Translations under genes and position numbers: made by a program | NCBI GenBank assembly: GCA_017618055.1 | Contig: JAFZVB010000018.1 | Coordinates: forward strand, 22,181 to 86,180 | Length of the DNA stretch: 64,000 nucleotides | Reading direction: 5' to 3' | Source of the DNA: Clostridia bacterium | GTDB lineage: Bacteria > Bacillota > Clostridia > Christensenellales > CAG-917 | The notes under the pieces: model-generated | The model's input: the letters and a program-made list of their open reading frames with translations, nothing else | Database searches by the model: none | What the model was told of the DNA's origin: nothing | Part shown: one piece after another, positions 43,517 to 51,989 of the stretch | Layout: the number at the start of each line of letters is the position of its first letter | Numbering within the stretch: the first letter of the stretch is position 1

Positions 43517-45382
43517 TTATTCGTCTTTGTTGTCGTCTTCATGCTTGTTTTCTAAACTGTATTGTGTTTCTTCAACTGACTCTGTTGTTTCAATTGTTTC
43601 TACAGTTGTGTCTTCAATTGCAGTAACGTTTTCATCTGCAACGATTTCACCATTTTCAGCTGCTTTTGCTTCTTTTCTTCTCTTAATCTCTGCAACAGCT
43701 TCTTGTTGTTCTTTTTCATTGAACTTGTAGAAGAAGAATGGAATTGCAGATGCGATGAATGAAATAGCAGCAACGAGCATTAACATAATCCACATTGTGT
43801 CCTTACCTGCAGGGGAAAGAGCACCTGGGTTGTTGGATGTAACACCAGCGAGTGAATAACCAAGAACACCAATGAATGCACCAACAGCCATACCTATCTT
43901 ACTAATAAATGTTTGCATAGCAAAACAGATACCTTCTGCACGTTCGCCAGTCTTAAGTTCTAGGTACTCAACGGTATCACCAATCATAGCATATGAAAGG
44001 ATGTTAGAAAGACCAGAAGGTACACCAGAAATAATAATTGCTATTAATGCAATAATTAAGATCCATGGTTTGTTGTAGTTTCCTTGGTCAAATGCAACAC
44101 CTAAGATGAATGCTACGAGTAAGATTGCACCACCAGCGATGTGTGTCCAAATGTATGAATGACGTTTACCAATTTTCTTTGTGAGGAATGGAACCATTAA
44201 GGATGCAACAAGTCCACCTGGAACAATTGCAAGTGTCATAATGGTGTATAAACCTTCACCTTGCATACCGAGTAAGTTAACATCGGATAAAACGTATTTT
44301 GCGAAATATAAACCACCTGTGTATGTGAAAGCCATACGAGCAGATCCTAAGATGCCAGAAATAACAATGAGCATTAATGGCTTATTCTTAAATAATAATT
44401 TAAGGTTGTGCTTAAGTGATGGTGGAGTTTCTATGGATTGATTTCTTTCTCTTGTGAATGCAAATCCAACATAGAAGAGTGGTACAGCAACAATACAACA
44501 GAGTATAGCGGCAACGAAGTAGATGTATTGTAATTTTGTTTGCATAGCTGCTCTAACACCTTCAATAGCTTCATGCAAATCCATACCAGAAACGATTGTT
44601 GGTTTGAGTTCTAATACTTTAACCCAAGAATCATTTAATGCTTGGAAATGATCATAACCAGCATGTCCTGCAATCCAAGTTGGGATGTTTGCAATAGTTG
44701 TATAGTCTATTTCACCACCTTGTGCAATAGCTGCATATTGGATGTTTGTGATTAAGTTTTGATATGTGCTTACATCTCCTGCTTGAAGAGCTGTCATATT
44801 AGATGTTACTTGTGGTACAACGATTGTTACGATACCAGCACCTAATGTACAGATAAGACGAGCAATTGTTAAAAGGTTTCCACGTCTATATGTGTCGTTA
44901 GACATTGCAGTGGAGAGTCCCCAATATGGAACGTCACAGATTGTATAAACAACACTCCATAAAACATAAATGATACTAATTGCAGCAAATCCGCCACCTT
45001 GTCCTGCTTTTGCATACCAAGGTAAGAAGCAGAGAATTGTCATAATTGCAATTGGTACAGGCATCCACTTTAAATATGGACGGCATTTACCCCACTTTGT
45101 ACGAGTTCTATCTACGATAGATCCCATAATTGGGTCGTTCATTGCATCGAAAATACGAGCAAATAACATTAAGAATGCTACCCATAATGCAGGATAACCA
45201 ATAGCATCTGTCATGAAGACGGTAAGATAAGAACCGACTATAGTACAGATTAAGTTTTGACCGAATCCAGCTAGAGAGAAGGCTATACCTTCTTTAGGTT
45301 GAAGTTCACCATCTCCAGGAGTGGAACCGAAAAGTTTGTGCAGAAAGTTTTTCTTTACTGCAGGTGTTTCTTCTGTTGCCAT
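43517..45382 (-). CDS. GPH-family (glycoside-pentoside-hexuronide) cation symporter
   Basis: 621 residues, longer than the usual 450-500. The MFS/GPH core is clear: SYLTVFMTDAIG, the loop motif RIFDAMNDPIMGSIVDRTRTKWGKCRPYLKW, and GDTVEYLELKTGERAEG near the C-terminus. Two additions account for the length: an extracytoplasmic insertion of about 100 residues (about 200-295) between membrane helices, and an acidic Thr/Glu C-terminal tail (about 570-621). It imports a sugar or glycoside with Na+ or H+; the substrate is unknown. It begins 17 bp after the gene upstream in the same operon. Confidence 0.88.
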   Translation of the reverse strand: MATEETPAVKKNFLHKLFGSTPGDGELQPKEGIAFSLAGFGQNLICTIVGSYLTVFMTDAIGYPALWVAFLMLFARIFDAMNDPIMGSIVDRTRTKWGKCRPYLKWMPVPIAIMTILCFLPWYAKAGQGGGFAAISIIYVLWSVVYTICDVPYWGLSTAMSNDTYRRGNLLTIARLICTLGAGIVTIVVPQVTSNMTALQAGDVSTYQNLITNIQYAAIAQGGEIDYTTIANIPTWIAGHAGYDHFQALNDSWVKVLELKPTIVSGMDLHEAIEGVRAAMQTKLQYIYFVAAILCCIVAVPLFYVGFAFTRERNQSIETPPSLKHNLKLLFKNKPLMLIVISGILGSARMAFTYTGGLYFAKYVLSDVNLLGMQGEGLYTIMTLAIVPGGLVASLMVPFLTKKIGKRHSYIWTHIAGGAILLVAFILGVAFDQGNYNKPWILIIALIAIIISGVPSGLSNILSYAMIGDTVEYLELKTGERAEGICFAMQTFISKIGMAVGAFIGVLGYSLAGVTSNNPGALSPAGKDTMWIMLMLVAAISFIASAIPFFFYKFNEKEQQEAVAEIKRRKEAKAAENGEIVADENVTAIEDTTVETIETTESVEETQYSLENKHEDDNKDE

Positions 45383-45399
45383 AAAAAATCCCCTTTATA

Positions 45400-46221
45400 T
45401 TAATTTTTGTTTTTGTTCTTCTTTTCTGCCTTTTCATTTTGTGCAATGATTAGGGCATATGTTTCTTCTAAATCTATACCATTAGAAATGTTGTCATAGA
45501 TTTTCTTTTCTTTCTTTGCTTTAACCTTTTTAACAACAATTGGTCCGAGCCCAGCAATTGCCATAATTACAATACCGACTACCAATGCTGCAGAACCTAG
45601 GTTCATACCAAGAAGTGCAAGGGCAATGGATAGTACTATCATAACAAGACCAGGTATAGCAGCAAGTTTAAGGTTCTTTACTAAATACTTACCACCAAGA
45701 GCTCCAAAGAGTGCATAAACAACACAACCAAATGCATTGTTTAAATAATTATTACTTTGAATCCAGTCTTGAAGTGGAGATACTGCTAGTGCGACAACAA
45801 TGATAAGAACTATAAGAACAGTAACTAGTGAACTGACTGCAATAGCAATAGTTGCAACAAGCTCTTGTTCTTCTGAACCTTGTTTTGTTTCATATATTTC
45901 ATGTGCTTTAACAACGCATGGGATTTTCATGTTTGCGAGGTTACCTGTGATGAATGCAAGGTATTCGCCACTTGTTCCAAGCATTGGGGAATAAATGATT
46001 GGCTCTAGAATGCCGGTTGCAAAGTTCATAAGAAGTAGCACGATTAAACCAGAACCTTCAACTCCTCTAAATACAGCCCAATTCATTTCTCCTTCATTGC
46101 ATATTCCAATTATAATTGGAACAAGAATAATTAGTATAACTCCCGAAAGAGTCCAAATGCGTCCCATAAGATGGAGTTTTATGTTGTAATCTAAAGTTGT
46201 CATTCTTTTTTCTTTAGCCAT
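45400..46221 (-). CDS. Polytopic membrane protein of unknown function, partner of DUF5058 gene
   Basis: 273 residues with about seven hydrophobic helices and a Lys-rich C-terminus. The stretch GTSGEYLAFITGNLANMKIPC looks like a pore or substrate loop (conserved-looking TGN-x-x-N-x-K-x-PC) but I cannot place it in a named family. It follows the DUF5058 gene by 12 bp and precedes the GPH transporter by 17 bp, so it is probably the second subunit of a two-component membrane system with DUF5058. Confidence 0.6.
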   Translation of the reverse strand: MAKEKRMTTLDYNIKLHLMGRIWTLSGVILIILVPIIIGICNEGEMNWAVFRGVEGSGLIVLLLMNFATGILEPIIYSPMLGTSGEYLAFITGNLANMKIPCVVKAHEIYETKQGSEEQELVATIAIAVSSLVTVLIVLIIVVALAVSPLQDWIQSNNYLNNAFGCVVYALFGALGGKYLVKNLKLAAIPGLVMIVLSIALALLGMNLGSAALVVGIVIMAIAGLGPIVVKKVKAKKEKKIYDNISNGIDLEETYALIIAQNEKAEKKNKNKN

Positions 46222-46233
46222 AACACACCTTCA

Positions 46234-47139
46234 CTATAGTACTAAGTGCACAATGTTTGTGCTTGTTTCAACAAGTGTTGGATCCCAACCATTGTTTTTT
46301 GCAAAGAAACTAATTATACCAACAACTAACATAGCAATTAGCATAGCTACAGGGACAGATAAATCATCTAAAAATTTTAATTTTGGATTTTTCATCAAGA
46401 ACTCAAATATAGCCATTATTATTGCAGCAACCACAATTGCAATTAGATTGTAATAACCGTAAATGGTTGTCCAATTAGGTACGGGGTCTTCAATGCCTTC
46501 TATTTTTGTGTGTCCAAAGACCGTGGATAATGCCATAGAGAAGTAACCAAGAATGAGTCCAATAAAGACTACGGAGAAAACCAAATCCCCAATATTATTC
46601 TTTTTCCCTTCATTTAGCATTTCGCTTTCTGAATCCAATTTAATTGCTGCCAATTTTGCAAACTTTGGTTGAAGTTTTTTGTAAAATGTAGATACGAACA
46701 GTGGTCCCCAAATAATACCAATGGTCATTATAACTGCAATTGTTAAGAATTCAGAACCAGATATTCCACCTTGGCTCATTAAGATAGTTAATCCATTCTT
46801 TGAATTTGTTATAGCATTTGCAGCGCCACCAGCCATTTGTGCTTCATATTGGAGTGATCCAATAACGGAAAGTCTAATAGCTGGGAATGCAATTCCTAAT
46901 GCACCAACTAAAGTTACAACACCAATACCGATTCCAATTGCTGGGAGAATAGAGAAAGTAATGGAAGATGTAATAACCTTCTTGATTTTTCCCATATCCA
47001 TGTTTAGTTTCTTGGCTCTTCTAATTGAACGGATCAAATAAAAAATAGATTCAAAGGTAATAAATGCAACAATGGCACCATAAAGAAGATACATTACCCA
47101 AGAATTTTTCCCGTCAACTCCGCTTAGAATTGTACTCAT
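46234..47139 (-). CDS. DUF5058-family membrane protein
   Basis: 301 residues, about eight helices. ILPAIGIGIGVVTLVGALGIAFPAIRLSVIGSLQYE is the pattern I associate with DUF5058, a family of predicted transporters of unknown substrate. ATG 47139 is chosen over the GTG at 47154 because AAAGGGAG lies between them at correct spacing for the ATG only. It is the first gene of a three-gene membrane-protein operon with a good promoter. Confidence 0.75.
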   Translation of the reverse strand: MSTILSGVDGKNSWVMYLLYGAIVAFITFESIFYLIRSIRRAKKLNMDMGKIKKVITSSITFSILPAIGIGIGVVTLVGALGIAFPAIRLSVIGSLQYEAQMAGGAANAITNSKNGLTILMSQGGISGSEFLTIAVIMTIGIIWGPLFVSTFYKKLQPKFAKLAAIKLDSESEMLNEGKKNNIGDLVFSVVFIGLILGYFSMALSTVFGHTKIEGIEDPVPNWTTIYGYYNLIAIVVAAIIMAIFEFLMKNPKLKFLDDLSVPVAMLIAMLVVGIISFFAKNNGWDPTLVETSTNIVHLVL

Positions 47140-47181
47140 ATTTCTCCCTTTCACGCATAAAAAAATAAAACTTATAGAATA

Positions 47182-47210
47182 ATTTTATATTATGAACACA
47201 CTTTTTTCAA
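47182..47210 (-). promoter_or_regulatory. Promoter of the DUF5058 operon
   Basis: Minus strand TTGAAA (47205-47210), 17 bp, TAAAAT (47182-47187). Confidence 0.7.
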
Positions 47211-47227
47211 TATGTAAGTCAATTTTG

Positions 47228-47256
47228 TTTTTATTTTGTATGTGGAGTTGTATAAT
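47228..47256 (+). promoter_or_regulatory. Possible promoter of the CMD-SDR-permease operon
   Basis: A perfect TATAAT (47251-47256) with only a weak TTTTTA 17 bp upstream. Activation or an alternative -35 contact may be needed. Confidence 0.4.
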
Positions 47257-47280
47257 TAAACCAGTTGTTGGAGGTGGATT

Positions 47281-47802
47281 ATGCGTATCCATATGATAGA
47301 AAGAGAAGAGGCAAAGGGAGAAGTTTTGGAGTGTTATGATGGCCAAGTAAATGAACATGGCAGAATTACTAACATGAAGAAGACACTTTTAAATCACGTT
47401 CCTTCATTCAAAGTGTTGATGGAATGGTACCCATTAAAAGATGAAGTTGTTAAGGTTGTTGGAGAGTTTTCAACATATGTTTATGCACACGCAATTTCTA
47501 CACAAAATGAGTGCTTAATTTGTTCAACCTTCTTTAGAAGAATTATTATGGATGCAGGAAAAGATCCAGACAACTTAGAACTCACAGATACAGAAAAATT
47601 ATTGGTTGAATATGGCAGAGCATGTGTAAACCATCCGGCAGTTGTATCTGACGATTTATTCAACAGAATGAGAGAAAGATTTAGTGAGAGTGAGATAGTG
47701 CTTTTAACTTCATTTGCAGGCATGATGATAGCTACAAATTTAATTAATAGTGCACTTGAAGTACCACTAGATTCATACTTAGATTATTACGTAAAAAAAT
47801 AG
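47281..47802 (+). CDS. Carboxymuconolactone decarboxylase (AhpD-like) family protein
   Basis: 173 residues, helical. It has the AhpD/CMD core with a redox-type C78-x2-C81 motif in NECLICSTFF, but the usual His four residues after the second Cys is Phe, so peroxidase-type chemistry is uncertain. GGAGG sits 8 bp before the ATG. It precedes the SDR gene by 8 bp, a common pairing in small-molecule redox operons. Confidence 0.75.
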   Translation: MRIHMIEREEAKGEVLECYDGQVNEHGRITNMKKTLLNHVPSFKVLMEWYPLKDEVVKVVGEFSTYVYAHAISTQNECLICSTFFRRIIMDAGKDPDNLELTDTEKLLVEYGRACVNHPAVVSDDLFNRMRERFSESEIVLLTSFAGMMIATNLINSALEVPLDSYLDYYVKK

Positions 47803-47810
47803 AGGAAATT

Positions 47811-48614
47811 ATGGGCGAATTTGAAGGAAAAGTTGTATTCATTACAGGCGCAGCAAAAGGACAAGGAAAGGCAGTTGCTTTAGCATTTGCTAAAGAAGGA
47901 GCAGATATTATTGCTTTTGACCTTGCAAAACCTATTACATATCCAAGATACAATTCCACAACATCTCAAGACTTAGAAAACCTAAAAGTTGAGATAGAAA
48001 AACTTGGTAGAAAATGTGTTGTATATGGTGGAGATGTAAGAGTAGAAAAAGACTTAGAAGAAGCAGCAAAGAAAGGTGTTAATGAACTTGGCAAAATAGA
48101 TATCTTATTTGCCAATGCTGGTATCTGTGCTTATGCTTTTGCAGACGAGATGACAGAGAACGAATGGGACACCATGATAGACATTAACCTTAAGGGTGGT
48201 TGGCTTTCTGCTAAAGCTTGTATCCCATATATGAAAGAAAAGAAGAGTGGTGTTATAATCTTTAACTCATCCGTTGGTGGATTAAGAGGTATGAGAAGAT
48301 TAAGCCATTATGCAGCATCCAAGTGGGGCTTAGTTGGTCTAACAAAATCTCTTGCAATAGAACTTGCTCCATACAATGTAAGAGTTGTAAGCTTACATCC
48401 AACTGGAGTAAATACTCCAATGAATGATGGACTCGCAGAGATGGAAGGCAAAACACCAGAAGAAATTGCAGAGGCAAGTGCAGGAAACCTCCTTCCAGTT
48501 CCATGGATTGAACCAGAAGACGTAGCAAACTCAGTATTATTCATTGCTTCAGATAAAGCAAAGTATATAGATGGCAGCCAATTTGTTTTGGATGCAGGAT
48601 TATTAACTAGATAA
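47811..48614 (+). CDS. SDR-family oxidoreductase (mycofactocin-type carveol dehydrogenase-like)
   Basis: 267 residues. NAD-binding TGAAKGQG (12-19), acidic DLAKPI after the second strand, NAG (FANAGI), catalytic Ser in NSSVGG and Y-x3-K in YAASKWG. FITGAAKGQGKAVALAFAKEGADIIAFDL and the long insertion before GGDVRV resemble the mycofactocin-coupled SDR group (TIGR03971), but no mycofactocin genes occur here. C-terminal DGSQFVLDAG is typical of SDRs. It is in an operon with the CMD-like gene and the anion permease. Confidence 0.85.
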   Translation: MGEFEGKVVFITGAAKGQGKAVALAFAKEGADIIAFDLAKPITYPRYNSTTSQDLENLKVEIEKLGRKCVVYGGDVRVEKDLEEAAKKGVNELGKIDILFANAGICAYAFADEMTENEWDTMIDINLKGGWLSAKACIPYMKEKKSGVIIFNSSVGGLRGMRRLSHYAASKWGLVGLTKSLAIELAPYNVRVVSLHPTGVNTPMNDGLAEMEGKTPEEIAEASAGNLLPVPWIEPEDVANSVLFIASDKAKYIDGSQFVLDAGLLTR

Positions 48615-48650
48615 GCAACCATACTCCATTGCAATTTGGAGATATAACGA

Positions 48651-49952
48651 ATGATACCAACCATAATAGTTGCCTTGATAACATTCATTGCAATTACGGT
48701 TTCAATAATATTATTCCCAAGTATTAAACTTAAAAAGAGTGTTATTGGGACATACTGGATAATAGCTCTAGTTGGGGCTATTCTTCTTTTGTTATTGAGA
48801 TTGGTCCCTATAGAGGAGATATGGAATTCATTAACCTCAGATACATCCATAAACCCACTAAAGATTTTGGTATTGTTCTTATCTATGACTTTCTTATCTA
48901 TATTCTTGGATGAAGTTGGCTTATTCCATTACCTCGCTAGAAAGGCAGTTAAGATTGCAAAAGGAAACCAATTTAGTTTATTCATAATCTTCTATTTACT
49001 TACAGCAGTCCTAACAGTTTTCACGTCCAACGATATAGTTGTTTTAACTCTAACACCATTTATTTGTTTCTTCTGCAAGAACACAAAAATAAACCCAATA
49101 CCATATTTGGTTGGGGAGTTTGCAGCTGCAAATACTTGGTCTATGATGTTAATAATTGGAAATCCAACAAATATATATCTTGCTACATCTGCAGGCATTA
49201 ATTTTGTAGAGTATTTCAAGGTTATGGCTATACCAACACTAGTAGCTGGTGTAGTACAAATTGCACTAATTATTCTCATATTCAATAAGAAACTCATAAA
49301 GCCATTAGAACCACAAGAAGATCCTTTCGCAATTCAAAGCAAAGTAGATTTAATAGTTGGTGTAGTACATTTATTTGTTTGTCTAGTTTTCTTAATCATC
49401 TCAAGTTATATCCATGTAGATATGTATTTGGTATCCGTAATTTGTGCAGGATCTTTACTCTTATACAATCTCATTATGAGACTTGCAACAAAGAAGCATT
49501 GGAGATATGTAACGGATTCAATTAAAAGATTGCCTTGGGAACTTATACCATTTGTTCTTTCTATGTTTGTAATTGTTGTTGCATTGGAATACCAAGGGAT
49601 TGCACAAAAGATGGGAGAAATTCTAGGAAGTAAGTATTCAGAGTGGACTTACGGTGCATCTTCATTTGTTGTTGCTAATATTATTAATAATATTCCAATG
49701 AGTATTTTGTACAGTACGTTACCAAATGCTTTAACTGGAACTACATATTACAAAGCTATCTATGCATCTATTATTGGAAGCAACATTGGTGCATTCTTAA
49801 CTCCTATTGGAGCACTTGCAGGAATTATGTTTACAGATATAACAGAGAAGTTTGATGTAAATTACGGATTTAAGCAGTTCATTAAATATGGTTTCATAAT
49901 TGCTATTCCAACCATTGGAGCAGCATTATTATTGTTAATGTTTATTATATAA
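48651..49952 (+). CDS. ArsB/NhaD/SLC13-superfamily anion permease
   Basis: 433 residues, 11-12 helices. Ion-transporter superfamily marks are FTSNDIVVLTLTPFICFF, AANTWSMMLIIGNPTNIYLATSAG and NIINNIPMSILYS (helix-break hairpins with NPTN and NN-x-P). These are typical of ArsB, NhaD and divalent-anion symporters; the ion cannot be told by eye. Its ribosome site (TGGAG 48637-48641) can pair with CTCCA (48624-48628), so its translation may be held down by a hairpin. Confidence 0.82.
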   Translation: MIPTIIVALITFIAITVSIILFPSIKLKKSVIGTYWIIALVGAILLLLLRLVPIEEIWNSLTSDTSINPLKILVLFLSMTFLSIFLDEVGLFHYLARKAVKIAKGNQFSLFIIFYLLTAVLTVFTSNDIVVLTLTPFICFFCKNTKINPIPYLVGEFAAANTWSMMLIIGNPTNIYLATSAGINFVEYFKVMAIPTLVAGVVQIALIILIFNKKLIKPLEPQEDPFAIQSKVDLIVGVVHLFVCLVFLIISSYIHVDMYLVSVICAGSLLLYNLIMRLATKKHWRYVTDSIKRLPWELIPFVLSMFVIVVALEYQGIAQKMGEILGSKYSEWTYGASSFVVANIINNIPMSILYSTLPNALTGTTYYKAIYASIIGSNIGAFLTPIGALAGIMFTDITEKFDVNYGFKQFIKYGFIIAIPTIGAALLLLMFII

Positions 49953-50006
49953 AAGTTGCATATAACATTTTTAAGTGCTAAAATTATTGTACCCTAAAAT
50001 ATTTCT

Positions 50007-50106
50007 ATGGAAGTTGTAGAAACTGTGCGTTAAGTGCCAAAGGAACGGGGGGTGTCCTTGGACGAAAAGTATAATGCTTGCGGTACAGATTTCGCTCCCG
50101 CTTCAC
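50007..50106 (+). ncRNA. Tetrahydrofolate (THF) riboswitch
   Basis: All core parts of the THF aptamer can be placed. P1: GAAG (50010-50013) with CTTC (50101-50104). P2: GAAACTGT (50019-50026) with ACAG-A-TTTC (50085-50093). Conserved GCGTTAAGTG is at 50027-50036. P3: CCAAAGG (50037-50043) with CCTTGG (50056-50061), whose loop GGGGGGTGT can form the pseudoknot with GCTCCCGC (50094-50101). ACGAAA (50062-50067) and GCGGTA (50080-50085) are present. It lies directly upstream of the folC-folE-folP-folBK operon. CTCCC (50095-50099) is also complementary to the folC ribosome site GGGAG (50130-50134), suggesting control of translation. Confidence 0.87.
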
Positions 50107-50141
50107 TTGCGAGAAGTGCTTCCACAATGGGGAGGTGCTTC

Positions 50142-51392
50142 GTGTTTTATAAAGAAGCTCTAAACTACATTATGAATATTTCTAGACTAGGCTCAGAATA
50201 TGGGCTAGATAGAATGCAATTAATTTGTGATTCCTTTGGAAACCCAGAGGATAGTTTAAAGTTTATACACGTAGCAGGAACAAATGGCAAAGGAAGTGTA
50301 ACAGCATATCTTACATCCATTCTTAAAGCAAATGGATACAAAGTTGGAACATATAACTCTCCATACATTTATAACTACAGAGAACGTTTCCTAATTAACG
50401 GAGAGATGGCTTCTGAAGAATTAGTTGCAAAGTATTTAACTTTAGTTAAAGAGAGAATAGAGGCATTACAAAGAGATAACCCTAAGTACTATCTAACGGC
50501 CTTTGAAATAGAGACCATTGCAGCATATCTTTTATTTAAAGATGAGAAGTGCGATATAGTCGTTCTTGAGGTTGGTCTTGGTGGAAGATTAGATGCAACT
50601 AATGTAATTAAGAATAAAGAGGTAGCTATCATTACTCCAATTGGTTTTGATCATTGTGCACTCTTAGGAAATACATTAGGTGAGATTGCTGGAGAGAAGG
50701 CTGCAATTATTAAGGATGTTGCAGTAACTTCAATGCAAAGCAAGGAAGTAATGGATGTAATAGAAAGCCATTCCAAGAAATTATATATTGCTTCCACACC
50801 AAAGGTTATTTATAGAGATATAGAAAATGGACAAGTAATTGAGATAGATGGAGAGGAATATACAACACATCTATTGGGAGAATACCAACAAGAAAATCTT
50901 GCTATTTCTCTTTGTGCTATAAAAGTCCTAAAAGAAAAAGGATGGAAGATAGACTTAGAGAAAACAAAGAAAGGTGTAGAGGAAACTAAGTGGGCAGTTC
51001 GCTTTGATGTTAAGAAAGTAAACGGAAAATATATTATCTTAGATGGTTCTCATAACCCACATGGAGCAAAGTCTTTGGCAAGTACTCTTAAGACATATTT
51101 TGCAGGTGAGAAAATTCATTTTGTAATAGGAATGTTAAGAGACAAAGATATGAAAGGGATACTAGGATTATTGCTCCCATTATCCTCAAGAACAACCTTT
51201 ATACAGTCTTTGTCACCAAGAGCAGCAAGCACAGAAGAACTCGTACAATTGGCAAAAGATATTGGTTATGAATCCAGAGAAATAAAGGATATAAACGAAG
51301 CGATTAAAGAAGAATTAAATGGAGATTCTAGAGTAATAGTAGTATGTGGTTCATTAACGCTTTTTGAACAAATCACTACTATGGGAAATTAG
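50142..51392 (+). CDS. folC: Folylpolyglutamate synthase / dihydrofolate synthase
   Basis: 416 residues from a GTG at 50142 preceded by GGGGAGG (50129-50135). A longer frame upstream runs through the riboswitch and is not coding. The N-terminus MFYKEALNYI matches the normal FolC start. The ATP loop GTNGKGS (46-52), SPYIYNYRERF (folate loop), EVGLGGRLDATN and TPIGFDHCALLG are classic, and DGSHNPHGAKSL is in the C-terminal domain. It adds glutamate to dihydropteroate and folates. First gene of the riboswitch-controlled folate operon. Confidence 0.95.
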   Translation: MFYKEALNYIMNISRLGSEYGLDRMQLICDSFGNPEDSLKFIHVAGTNGKGSVTAYLTSILKANGYKVGTYNSPYIYNYRERFLINGEMASEELVAKYLTLVKERIEALQRDNPKYYLTAFEIETIAAYLLFKDEKCDIVVLEVGLGGRLDATNVIKNKEVAIITPIGFDHCALLGNTLGEIAGEKAAIIKDVAVTSMQSKEVMDVIESHSKKLYIASTPKVIYRDIENGQVIEIDGEEYTTHLLGEYQQENLAISLCAIKVLKEKGWKIDLEKTKKGVEETKWAVRFDVKKVNGKYIILDGSHNPHGAKSLASTLKTYFAGEKIHFVIGMLRDKDMKGILGLLLPLSSRTTFIQSLSPRAASTEELVQLAKDIGYESREIKDINEAIKEELNGDSRVIVVCGSLTLFEQITTMGN

Positions 51393-51419
51393 TAATAAAC
51401 GGAGGTTTAAGTATAGATT

Positions 51420-51977
51420 ATGCAAAACAACGTAGATAAAGAAAAGATTGAACAAGCCGTAAAAATGATACTTGAAGCTATTGGTGAAGATGCTAATAGA
51501 GAGGGTTTAAAAGATACTCCTTCTAGAGTAGCAAGAATGTATGAAGAAATAACAGCAGGATACAACCAAGATCCAAAAGATTACCTTTGTAGAACATTTA
51601 ACTTTGACGGTGAAGATGTTGTCTTAGAAAAGGATATAGACTTTGCTTCCACTTGTGAGCATCATCTTATGCCTTTCTTCGGACACGTTCTTATTGCATA
51701 TATACCAGACGGAAAAATCGTTGGATTAAGTAAGCTTGGAAGATTAGTAGATTGCTTTGCTAAACGTTTACAAATGCAAGAAAGACTCACAGAACAAATA
51801 GCAGATGCAGTATTTTCTGAATTGAATGCAAAGGGAGTTTTGGTTATAATAGAAGGTGAGCATACTTGTATGACAGCACGTGGAATTAAGAAAGTTGGCA
51901 CTATTACCAAGACAATGGCAACACGTGGATATATGACAAACGAGATGATATCTCACATTTTAGAGATTGCAAAATAA
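51420..51977 (+). CDS. folE: GTP cyclohydrolase I
   Basis: 185 residues. It converts GTP to 7,8-dihydroneopterin triphosphate, the first step of folate synthesis. [12 protein letters not shown], the zinc site C79 and H82 ([10 protein letters not shown]) with C150-region [11 protein letters not shown], and [24 protein letters not shown] are all present. GGAGG (51401-51405) is 14 bp from the ATG, longer than ideal, but a stop codon two codons upstream leaves no better start. Second gene of the operon. Confidence 0.96.
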   Translation: MQNNVDKEKIEQAVKMILEAIGEDANREGLKDTPSRVARMYEEITAGYNQDPKDYLCRTFNFDGEDVVLEKDIDFASTCEHHLMPFFGHVLIAYIPDGKIVGLSKLGRLVDCFAKRLQMQERLTEQIADAVFSELNAKGVLVIIEGEHTCMTARGIKKVGTITKTMATRGYMTNEMISHILEIAK

Positions 51978-51989
51978 GGGAGAAATAAT

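Noticed and set aside
50034..50141. 36-residue N-terminal extension of FolC
   Set aside because: It is the THF riboswitch read as protein; FolC starts at GTG 50142 next to GGGGAGG.
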